NCBI GenBank assembly: GCA_016302435.1
Contig: JAEDNQ010000094.1
Location: 1-9,154 of the forward strand
Direction of reading: 5' to 3'
Origin: Bacteroidaceae bacterium
Lineage (GTDB): Bacteria > Bacteroidota > Bacteroidia > Bacteroidales > Bacteroidaceae
Length of the DNA stretch: 9,154 bases
Shown: piece after piece, positions 1 through 5,725 of the stretch
Position numbering within the stretch: position 1 is the first letter of the stretch
Layout: each line of letters opens with the position of its first letter
Notes under the pieces: model-generated
Databases searched by the model: none
The model's input: only the letters and a program-made list of their open reading frames with translations
Told to the model about the DNA's origin: nothing
Position numbers and translations under genes: made by a program

Positions 1-126
1 CATTCAAGGCAAGCTTGATGCTCTGCTCTCACTTGCACGAACAGTCAGGGCGAACTCGAATCAAAGGCACTAGCCCATGTGCCCTCAAATTGGAACTGCT
101 AACTGGACACCCTAATAAAACACTAA
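1..126. other. Unassigned sequence upstream of trpD
   Basis: No gene can be supported here. One + frame is open from the window edge to a stop at 71-73 and ends LARTVRANSNQRH. It does not resemble the C-terminus of TrpG, the protein expected upstream of TrpD in this type of operon. The other + frames give no recognisable protein. I see no Bacteroidetes -7 box (TAnnTTTG) and no convincing terminator hairpin. It may be intergenic sequence, the end of a short unknown gene, or part of an interspersed repeat; the sequence alone does not decide between them. Confidence 0.4.
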
Positions 127-178
127 GCAGTAGAAACTATATATGCTATAGAAGCTATAAATGCTATTGAAGCCATCC
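127..178. repeat. Short 9-base tandem repeat before trpD
   Basis: About five to six degenerate copies of a 9-base unit with consensus GCTATAGAA/GCTATAGAT run from 127 to 178 (for example GCTATAGAA at 145-153 and GCTATAAAT at 154-162). The array stops 18 bases before the trpD start codon. The same unit forms a longer array before the uxaA-like gene at 5599-5695, and the last copies of both end in very similar bases (GCTATTGAAGCCATCC here). The ATG at 161 lies inside the repeat and is directly preceded by an in-frame TAA, so it is a poor candidate for the trpD start. Confidence 0.85.
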
Positions 179-196
179 TCAAAAAAAACACCAACA

Positions 197-1192
197 ATGA
201 AAGCATACCTCCTAAAACTCATCGGTGGTGAGACACTCACCCAAAATGACACACACACCATAATGCTCAACATCGTGAATGAGCAATACAACCCCAATGA
301 GATAGCCGCTCTGCTCACCGCCATACAGATGCGCGGAGCAACAGTAGACGAGCTGCTCGGTTTCCGCCAAGGCCTCCTGGAAACAGGCAAACACATAGAC
401 CTCAGCGACTATGACACCATCGACATAGTGGGCACTGGCGGCGATGGCAAAAACACGTTCAACATCTCCACATGCTCGGCTTTCGTCGTGGCAGGCGCAG
501 GATTCAAGGTCAGCAAGCATGGCAATGGTGGCAGTTCGTCTGTCAGCGGCGCAAGCAATGTGCTCGAAGGCCACGGAGTGAAGTTCACAGCCGATGCTGA
601 CAAACTTCGCCGCTCTCTCGACGAGGCTGGCATCTGCTACTTCCACGCTCCTCTCTTCGCCTACGGCATGAAGTTTGTCGGTCCTGTGCGCAAGGCTCTC
701 GCCATCCCCACATGCTTCAACCTCTTGGGTCCGCTAATCAATCCCTGCACACCCCAAAACTCTCTCCACGGCACAGCCAATCAGGCTCAGCTCCGCCTGT
801 ACACCAACATTCACCAGAAGATTGGTGACAACTTCGGAGTCATCACATCCTACGACGGATATGACGAAATATCGCTCACAAGCGGATTTAAGATATGCAC
901 CAACCACTTCGAGAAAGTGCTCACGCCTGTCGACCTCGGACTTACTTACATCAAGCAAAGTGACATCTACGGCGGAGAGACTGCTGCTGAAGCAATGAGG
1001 ATATTTGACAATGTGCTCGAAGGTACTGCCTCTGAGGCGCAGAAGAATGTGGTCATCGCCAACTCAGCATGCGCCATCGGCATAATGAATCCGAACCTCA
1101 CCATGGCAGACTCGGTCAGCATGGCACGCGAATCGCTCGACAGCGGCAGGGCTCTAAGGGCGTTCAAGACATTTGTGGAAATCAATTCGTGA
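197..1192 (+). CDS. trpD: Anthranilate phosphoribosyltransferase (TrpD)
   Basis: This cytoplasmic enzyme transfers the phosphoribosyl group of PRPP to anthranilate, the second dedicated step of tryptophan synthesis. The 331-residue product has the usual family length and order: a helical N-terminal domain (about 1-65), the PRPP-binding loop GTGGDG (79-84), NIST (89-92), KHGNGGSSS (107-115), GPLINP (178-183) and a DE metal-binding pair (223-224). The KHGN segment is followed by GG where many homologues have Arg-Ala or Arg-Ser. I chose the ATG at 197 because MKAYLLKLIGG matches the family N-terminus; the upstream in-frame ATG at 161 lies in a tandem repeat and would add 12 unrelated residues. 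No fused glutamine amidotransferase domain is present. It is the first of four trp genes here, with trpC 71 bases downstream. No promoter was seen directly upstream, so it is probably transcribed from beyond the window. Confidence 0.97.
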   Translation: MKAYLLKLIGGETLTQNDTHTIMLNIVNEQYNPNEIAALLTAIQMRGATVDELLGFRQGLLETGKHIDLSDYDTIDIVGTGGDGKNTFNISTCSAFVVAGAGFKVSKHGNGGSSSVSGASNVLEGHGVKFTADADKLRRSLDEAGICYFHAPLFAYGMKFVGPVRKALAIPTCFNLLGPLINPCTPQNSLHGTANQAQLRLYTNIHQKIGDNFGVITSYDGYDEISLTSGFKICTNHFEKVLTPVDLGLTYIKQSDIYGGETAAEAMRIFDNVLEGTASEAQKNVVIANSACAIGIMNPNLTMADSVSMARESLDSGRALRAFKTFVEINS

Positions 1193-1263
1193 AGAACTGG
1201 AGAAAAGGGGACATATTTCTCACCGAAAAACGATTCACCAAGACATTCAACCGACAAGAAATC

Positions 1264-2067
1264 ATGGCAAAAGACATACTTGAAGAAATCGTCGCACACA
1301 AGCGCATCGAGGTGGCAAGGCAGAAGGAAGAGATACCGCCTTCTGTGCTCTACAAGCAGGTAGAGGACATCTTGTGCGACTCATCGCGCGTAAGACGCAG
1401 CATGAGGCAAAGTCTCGAAAGCAGCAGTTCGGGCATTATAGCCGAATTTAAGAGGAAGAGTCCGTCGAAAGGATGGATAAAGGAGGAGGGGCGACCTGAC
1501 ATCATTCCGTCTTCCTACGATGCCAACGGCGCATCTGCCATCTCCATCCTCACGGACGAGCACTATTTCGGCGGACGCATGGACTTCATCACCACTGCCC
1601 GACCTATGGTCTCATGTCCAATTCTCCGCAAGGACTTCATCATTGACGAGTACCAGCTCTTCCAGGCAAAGGCCATCGGTGCCGACGCCGTGCTCCTCAT
1701 CGCCGCCGACCTGACAAAGGCGGAATGTGCCTCTTTGGCAAAGACGGCCCACGAACTGCAGTTGGAGACTCTGCTTGAGGTGCACTCGGAGCAAGAACTC
1801 GACTATGCTGGCGAGAACATAGACATGGTGGGGGTCAACAACCGCAATCTCGGCACCTTCCACACTGATGTCGCCACGTCTTTCCGCCTCGCCTCCCTCC
1901 TGCCTCAAGACTTCCTGTTAGTAAGCGAAAGCGGCATATCAAGCGCCGACCCTGTCAAGGAACTGAGAAAGGCTGGCTTCAGAGGATTCCTCATTGGCGA
2001 GACCTTCATGAAGACGGCCGACCCGGGCTCGGCTCTCAATGACTTCATACACGACATCATCTCATGA
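1264..2067 (+). CDS. trpC: Indole-3-glycerol phosphate synthase (TrpC)
   Basis: The enzyme closes the ring of carboxyphenylamino-deoxyribulose phosphate to give indole-3-glycerol phosphate. The 267-residue product is a stand-alone TIM barrel, not the TrpC-TrpF fusion of enterobacteria. Family motifs appear in order: EFKRKSPSKG (61-70, with the active-site Glu61 and Lys63), ILTDEHYFGG (95-104), PILRKDF (119-125, catalytic Lys123), LLEVHSEQEL (170-179, Glu172), VGVNNRNL (189-196), LVSESG (219-224) and GFRGFLIGE (238-246). The ATG at 1264 is chosen because MAKDILEEIVAHKR is the typical N-terminus; the open frame extends upstream but would overlap trpD. Its TGA stop shares ATGA with the trpF start, which suggests translational coupling. 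The 71-base trpD-trpC spacer shows no promoter or terminator. Confidence 0.98.
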   Translation: MAKDILEEIVAHKRIEVARQKEEIPPSVLYKQVEDILCDSSRVRRSMRQSLESSSSGIIAEFKRKSPSKGWIKEEGRPDIIPSSYDANGASAISILTDEHYFGGRMDFITTARPMVSCPILRKDFIIDEYQLFQAKAIGADAVLLIAADLTKAECASLAKTAHELQLETLLEVHSEQELDYAGENIDMVGVNNRNLGTFHTDVATSFRLASLLPQDFLLVSESGISSADPVKELRKAGFRGFLIGETFMKTADPGSALNDFIHDIIS

Positions 2068-2705
2068 CACACAGCAAGAATCTCATCATCAAGGTGTGCG
2101 GCATGAGGGAAGCAGACAACATCAGGGCTGTGGATGAGCTCGCATCTGTCGACTGGATGGGGTTCATCTTCTACCCTCGCTCCTCGCGCCATGTCAGCCA
2201 AGTGCCTGCCTTCATGCCTGAGCACACAAAGCGAGTGGGTGTCTTCGTCAATGCTACAGCCAACGAAATTCTCAAGCGCCTGTCGCTCTTCTCTCTCGAC
2301 CTCATACAGCTCCACGGTCATGAGTCGGCAGACTTCTGCAGTGAGCTTCGCGCCCTTCTGCCCGAAGGCACTGGCATCATCAAAATGGTGCAGGTAGGTT
2401 CTATAGACGACCTTCAGAGGGCTACCGAATATGAGGGCGCGGTGGACTACCTTCTCTTCGAGACACGGTGCGAGGGCTACGGCGGAAGCGGACAACAGTT
2501 TGACTGGAGCATCCTCGACGACTACCATGGTCGCACACCTTTCCTCCTCACAGGTGGCATAGGTCCCAGCGATGCAGACAAGCTGCTGTCTTTCAGCCAT
2601 CCCATGATGGTGGGCATCGACCTAAACTCTAAGTTTGAGTCCGCGCCAGCCATGAAGGACGTGAATAGGCTCAAAGACTTCACAGAACGTCTGAGGCAAG
2701 GCTAA
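2064..2705 (+). CDS. trpF: Phosphoribosylanthranilate isomerase (TrpF)
   Basis: The enzyme isomerises phosphoribosylanthranilate, the product of TrpD, into the substrate of TrpC. The 213-residue single-domain (beta-alpha)8 protein shows KVCGMR (10-15, catalytic base Cys12), GFIFYPRSSRHV (33-44), VGVFVN (58-63), LIQLHGHE (80-87), the phosphate-binding segment YGGSGQQFDW (139-148), FLLTGGI (160-166) and GIDLNSKFES (184-193). The residue expected to be the general acid, Asp126 in the Thermotoga maritima enzyme (the D of a typical LLFDT stretch), is Glu133 here (codon GAG at 2460-2462, in LLFETR). This conservative change may or may not be common in the lineage. The gene starts within the trpC stop (ATGA) and is followed by 180 bases of repeats before trpA. 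Confidence 0.96.
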   Translation: MTHSKNLIIKVCGMREADNIRAVDELASVDWMGFIFYPRSSRHVSQVPAFMPEHTKRVGVFVNATANEILKRLSLFSLDLIQLHGHESADFCSELRALLPEGTGIIKMVQVGSIDDLQRATEYEGAVDYLLFETRCEGYGGSGQQFDWSILDDYHGRTPFLLTGGIGPSDADKLLSFSHPMMVGIDLNSKFESAPAMKDVNRLKDFTERLRQG

Positions 2706-2757
2706 GCACAAGAGCCGCACACAATAAGTGTCGAAAAAAATATAATACACACTCTCT

Positions 2758-2876
2758 GACAACGTGACTTGTCAAACAAAAAGCCGACAACGTAACTTTG
2801 TCAAACAAAAAAAGCCGACAACAAACGTTGTCAAACAAAAAAAGCCGACAACAAACGTTGTCAAACAAAAAAATAA
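2758..2876. repeat. Four tandem hairpin-forming repeats, trpF-trpA gap
   Basis: Four units begin at 2758, 2786, 2817 and 2847 and are 28-31 bases long. Each consists of GACAAC or GACAA, a short spacer, its inverted complement (GTTGTC or TTGTC), then AAACAAAAA-rich sequence and, in the first three, GCC. Units 3 and 4 are nearly identical and form a perfect 6-bp stem with an AAAC loop (2817-2832 and 2847-2862). Units 1 and 2 keep 5-bp stems with different loops, so the pairing ability survives while the loops vary. On the + strand the stems are followed by A-runs. On the - strand they are followed by GGC and a T-run, a weak terminator-like arrangement, but no - strand gene is evident. Confidence 0.9.
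2769..2800 (+). promoter_or_regulatory. Candidate internal promoter for trpA
   Basis: TAACTTTG at 2793-2800 is an exact match to the Bacteroidetes -7 box (TAnnTTTG). A TTG at 2769-2771 lies 21 bases upstream, a workable distance for the -33 element. Both elements fall inside the hairpin repeat: unit 1 supplies the TTG and unit 2 the -7 box. Units 3 and 4 lack the box. If active it would give trpA a leader of about 80 bases containing two repeat hairpins. This is sequence matching only, and the promoter may be fortuitous. Confidence 0.5.
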
Positions 2877-2885
2877 CATAGAACT

Positions 2886-3659
2886 ATGAACAGAATAAAC
2901 AACCTCTTCTCCACCAAGGACAGCAATATCCTCTCCATATATTTCTGTGCCGGCCACCCCACTCTCGAAGGCACGGCCTCTACCATCAAGACACTCCAGC
3001 AGAAAGGGGTGCAGATGATCGAGATTGGCATCCCCTTCTCCGACCCTATGGCCGACGGACCTGTCATACAAGATGCTGCCACAAAGGCTCTGCGCAATGG
3101 CATGTCTCTCCGCCTGCTGTTTGAGCAGCTGAGCGGCATACGCCAGGATGTTACCATACCGCTCATCCTCATGGGCTATCTCAACCCCATCATGCAGTTT
3201 GGCTTCGAGCGGTTCTGCCAGCAATGTGTAGCTACGGGCATTGATGGTGTCATCATCCCCGACCTGCCCTTCAAAGACTATCTCGAAGAGTACAAGCCAA
3301 TAGCAGACAAATATGACGTGCGCATAATCATGCTCATCACTCCAGAGACAAGCGACGAGCGCATACGATTCATCGACGAAAACACCGACGGATTCATCTA
3401 CATGGTCAGCTCAGCCGCCACAACTGGAGCGCAGAAAGAGTTCAACGAAGCCAAGCAGCGATACTTCTCTCGCATCAACGGCATGAATCTCCGCCACCCT
3501 CGCATGATAGGCTTCGGCATCAGCAACAAGCAGACGCTCGAATCAGCTCAAGCCAATGCCTCGGGAGCCATCATCGGCAGCAAGTTCGTCACTCTCCTTG
3601 AGGAGACAGGTGATGCGGCGGCTGCCATGGACAAGCTTTATGAGGCTCTCAAACAATGA
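2886..3659 (+). CDS. trpA: Tryptophan synthase alpha subunit (TrpA)
   Basis: TrpA cleaves indole-3-glycerol phosphate to indole and glyceraldehyde-3-phosphate, and passes indole to TrpB within the alpha2beta2 complex. The 257-residue product has normal length. It contains IEIGIPFSDPMADGP (45-59), carrying the catalytic pair Glu46 and Asp57 (Glu49 and Asp60 in E. coli), then LMGYLNPI, GVIIPDLP and GFGISN, and near the C-terminus the phosphate-binding IIGSKFV. The usual YLLSRAGVTG stretch reads YMVSSAATTG. The start ATG at 2886 fits the family N-terminus. It is the last gene of the trp block. trpB is absent from the window and is probably at the operon's upstream end, as is usual in Bacteroidetes. 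Confidence 0.98.
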   Translation: MNRINNLFSTKDSNILSIYFCAGHPTLEGTASTIKTLQQKGVQMIEIGIPFSDPMADGPVIQDAATKALRNGMSLRLLFEQLSGIRQDVTIPLILMGYLNPIMQFGFERFCQQCVATGIDGVIIPDLPFKDYLEEYKPIADKYDVRIIMLITPETSDERIRFIDENTDGFIYMVSSAATTGAQKEFNEAKQRYFSRINGMNLRHPRMIGFGISNKQTLESAQANASGAIIGSKFVTLLEETGDAAAAMDKLYEALKQ

Positions 3660-3690
3660 GGGAAAAATAACGAAAGACTGAAGGCGCAGA

Positions 3691-3755
3691 AGAGTCGGAG
3701 GATTCAGGCTCGGAAAGAGTCGGAGGATTCAGACACGAAAGAGTGGAAGTATTCA
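3691..3755. repeat. Triple ~25-base repeat after trpA
   Basis: AGAGTCGGAGGATTCAG occurs exactly at 3691-3707 and again at 3716-3732 (period 25). A diverged third copy (AGAGTGGAAGTATTCAC) lies at 3740-3755. The array sits 31 bases after the trpA stop. It belongs to a 327-base gap (3660-3986) without a gene. The rest of that gap holds AT-rich sequence (3756-3868), the promoter at 3869-3900 and an A-rich leader. No clear rho-independent terminator for the trp block was seen. Confidence 0.8.
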
Positions 3756-3868
3756 CTTTTCTCCGCGCATGGACAGGAGCACATTGATTGTCCTAATGGT
3801 CAAATTGGTATTTTCTTTACGGCTAAAAGTTAAACTTGATTAAAGCATCATAGATTTGCCGTTACTGG

Positions 3869-3900
3869 TTGCTCCATTAACAATATATGTGTTAACTTTG
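3869..3900 (+). promoter_or_regulatory. Promoter of the small secreted protein gene
   Basis: TAACTTTG (3893-3900) is an exact Bacteroidetes -7 box, with TTG at 3869-3871 placed 21 bases upstream. An inverted repeat TTAACA (3877-3882) / TGTTAA (3890-3895) overlaps the box and could be an operator, although such a short AT-rich pair could arise by chance. The predicted transcript begins within a few bases of GCACCGCC and has an A-rich leader of about 80 bases before the ATG at 3987, typical of initiation without a Shine-Dalgarno sequence in this phylum. Confidence 0.75.
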
Positions 3901-3986
3901 CACCGCCTAAGAAACAAAAAACAAAACTAAAGACGACAAAACAGAAAACATTAACGACCAGTAACCGAAAAAAGAAAAAAGACAAC

Positions 3987-4478
3987 ATGAAGAAATCAAT
4001 AATCACCATGCTGCTGCTGGCTATGGCTACAGTATGCACACAGGCTCAGAGCCTCTACAAGACAGTATACGACAAAGCCACGGCAGTGGTCAACAATCCT
4101 GCCTCGTCTGACGAGGAGGTGCAGATAAGCCAGTTTAAGGTGACTGCTCTCAACTACATCACCATGATGGTGAAGAAGCGCGGCATGACCAAAGACTCCT
4201 ACTTCTACGACAGCCAAGCGGTCAACCTCACATCTTTCGTGACAGACTTCCAAGCCAATCTGGAAAAAGCTCGCAACATCTCACCTTCCAAGCGCACTGA
4301 AATACTGAAGATATATATGGAAGCCAGCAAGTTCAATCCTCTCTTCAAGGACACAGACAAGGAGAAGGTGAACTGCTATGTTAATGACAAGTCCACTCTG
4401 ACCCCGTTCTGCATAGACACAGACTGGGAAAAGGCTTACGACCAAGCCACTACACTGGCCAAGGCCGCTCTCAAATAA
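3987..4478 (+). CDS. Small secreted protein of unknown function
   Basis: I do not recognise this 163-residue protein. Residues 1-20 form a classic signal peptide: Lys-Lys, a hydrophobic core (IITMLLLAMATV) and a likely cleavage after TQA (about residue 20). Cys17 does not sit in a good lipobox, so a soluble periplasmic or secreted protein is more likely than a lipoprotein. The mature part (about 143 residues) looks mainly alpha-helical and rich in Lys, Asp, Thr and Tyr, with no membrane segment. Two cysteines (130 and 142) could form a disulfide. The last stretch, DWEKAYDQATTLAKAALK, is helical and basic at its end. It has its own promoter and A-rich leader, so it is probably not part of the trp operon. 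The next gene, an AraC regulator, also has a separate promoter. Its role cannot be inferred from context. Confidence 0.85.
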   Translation: MKKSIITMLLLAMATVCTQAQSLYKTVYDKATAVVNNPASSDEEVQISQFKVTALNYITMMVKKRGMTKDSYFYDSQAVNLTSFVTDFQANLEKARNISPSKRTEILKIYMEASKFNPLFKDTDKEKVNCYVNDKSTLTPFCIDTDWEKAYDQATTLAKAALK

Positions 4479-4623
4479 GGTAAAGCATACGTCCATGACA
4501 TCTCGCCAAGAGAAGACAAAGGGAGGAGCCGCATGCTGACGTAAGACATTGTCACACAAAACTACAAAAAATAGCAGACACTATGACAAAAGAAAGCTGA
4601 GACAAGAGATTTTTGACACATCC

Positions 4624-4657
4624 TTGCCTCGGCTTTCACTTTTTATTCTTAACTTTG
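4624..4657 (+). promoter_or_regulatory. Promoter of the AraC-family regulator
   Basis: TAACTTTG at 4650-4657 is an exact -7 box in the context TTAACTTTGCAC, shared with the promoter at 3893. A TTG at 4624-4626 lies 23 bases upstream, slightly long for the -33 element. Transcription would begin around 4663, which rules out the in-frame ATG at 4549 as the start of the regulator from this promoter and supports the ATG at 4693. Confidence 0.7.
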
Positions 4658-4692
4658 CACACCTACTTACCATATTCATTTATCTTATACCA

Positions 4693-5595
4693 ATGAGCAA
4701 ATCTGAAATCATCAAAGTGGATCTGACCCACTTTCCAACCGACGAACGCTTCATACAGATACCTGGCAAGTTGGCCTTAGCTGACAATCTCGACTCTGAT
4801 GACCGCAAATACACCGAAGACCAACCAGGAGACTTTCCCATGCAGCTCGACATGAGCGTCTGCTTTATATGCACATCTGGCATGATGGAACTGGAGATTG
4901 ACCTCAAAAGCTACACCCTACACAGCGGTGACTCCGCCATGCTGCTCAGTGGAAGTTTCTGTATGGTAAAAAAAATAGCCGCCGATTCGAAGGTCATCTT
5001 CATTGCCATCAATCCAGACTTTCTTAAGTACATGGGCAACGCGAAGACTATCATAGAGCATGTCAACAGGCTCAAAGAACAGCCGGTACAAACTCTATGC
5101 GAGGAGGATTTAAATGAGAATGTGATGATATACAGAGAGATAAAGAAGAAGCTATGCACACCAGACTACAGTTTCAAGGAAGAAGTGGCAAAGAGCTACC
5201 TCCACATCATGCTCTGCAACTTCTTTCATCACTTTGCCAACAATGCTGAAGACATAGTCGACAAACAACCACAAAGCCGCCGAGAGGAGCTGTTCGTCAA
5301 CTTCATCAAACTGGTCAAGGACAACTACCTGACCGACCGCACAATATCTTTCTATGCGGACAAACTCTGCGTATCGCCCAAATATCTGTCGAGCATCGTC
5401 CACCAAGTCAGCGGAAAGTATGCAACAGATTGGATCAACCAGTATGTCATCCTCGAAGCCAAAAGCATGCTGCGCATGGAGTCGGTGGCGATAAAAGATG
5501 TGAGCAACCGCCTCAACTTCGCTAACCAAAGCTTCTTCGCAAAGTTTTTCAAACAACACACAGGCTATACACCAAAAGAATATAAAGCGCTGTAA
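4693..5595 (+). CDS. AraC-family transcriptional regulator
   Basis: The 300-residue product has the two-part layout of AraC regulators. An N-terminal cupin-like sensor region (about 20-190) includes LHSGDSAMLLSG (76-87), the turn typical of such barrels. A C-terminal AraC DNA-binding domain (about 200-300) has a first helix-turn-helix around ISFYADKLCVSPKYLSSIVH (218-237) and a second around AIKDVSNRLNFANQSFFAKF (266-285), ending with the family signature HTGYTPKEYK (289-298). The ATG at 4693 was chosen because a strong promoter at 4650-4657 lies within the longer open frame beginning at 4549, whose extra 48 residues look like translated promoter sequence. There is no signal peptide or membrane segment, so this is not a hybrid two-component protein. 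The effector is unknown. The uxaA-like gene 130 bases downstream on the same strand is the most plausible local target, by position only. Confidence 0.93.
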   Translation: MSKSEIIKVDLTHFPTDERFIQIPGKLALADNLDSDDRKYTEDQPGDFPMQLDMSVCFICTSGMMELEIDLKSYTLHSGDSAMLLSGSFCMVKKIAADSKVIFIAINPDFLKYMGNAKTIIEHVNRLKEQPVQTLCEEDLNENVMIYREIKKKLCTPDYSFKEEVAKSYLHIMLCNFFHHFANNAEDIVDKQPQSRREELFVNFIKLVKDNYLTDRTISFYADKLCVSPKYLSSIVHQVSGKYATDWINQYVILEAKSMLRMESVAIKDVSNRLNFANQSFFAKFFKQHTGYTPKEYKAL

Positions 5596-5598
5596 AAA

Positions 5599-5695
5599 GC
5601 TATAGAAGCTATAGATGCTATAGAAACTATATATGCTATATATGCTATAGATGCTATAGAAGCTATAGAAGCTATAGATGCTATTAAAGCTATCC
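5599..5695. repeat. 9-base tandem array before the uxaA-like gene
   Basis: About 10.7 head-to-tail copies of a 9-base unit begin three bases after the regulator's stop codon and end 30 bases before the uxaA-like start. Units read GCTATAGAA, GCTATAGAT, ACTATATAT, GCTATATAT and, near the end, GCTATTAAA. Most units contain the palindrome CTATAG, so neighbours can pair (CTATAG-AAG-CTATAG). The array matches the shorter one before trpD at 127-178, including the order GAA, ACTATATAT, GCTATA and the closing GCTATT-AAGC-ATCC bases. No Bacteroidetes -7 box was seen in the 130-base spacer. Confidence 0.95.
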
Positions 5696-5725
5696 ACCAC
5701 ACCATTATTAACAACCAATCATCCA

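Noticed and set aside
2758..2876. CRISPR array or insertion sequence ends
   Set aside because: The ~30-base units abut one another with no variable spacers, and there is no transposase or target duplication.
4549..4692. A 48-residue N-terminal extension of the AraC regulator with a hydrophobic stretch
   Set aside because: It contains the TAACTTTG promoter at 4650-4657, so a transcript from there would not include it; the hydrophobic residues come from the T-rich promoter sequence.
5599..5695. CRISPR array
   Set aside because: The units are 9 bases, contiguous, without unique spacers, and there are no cas genes.
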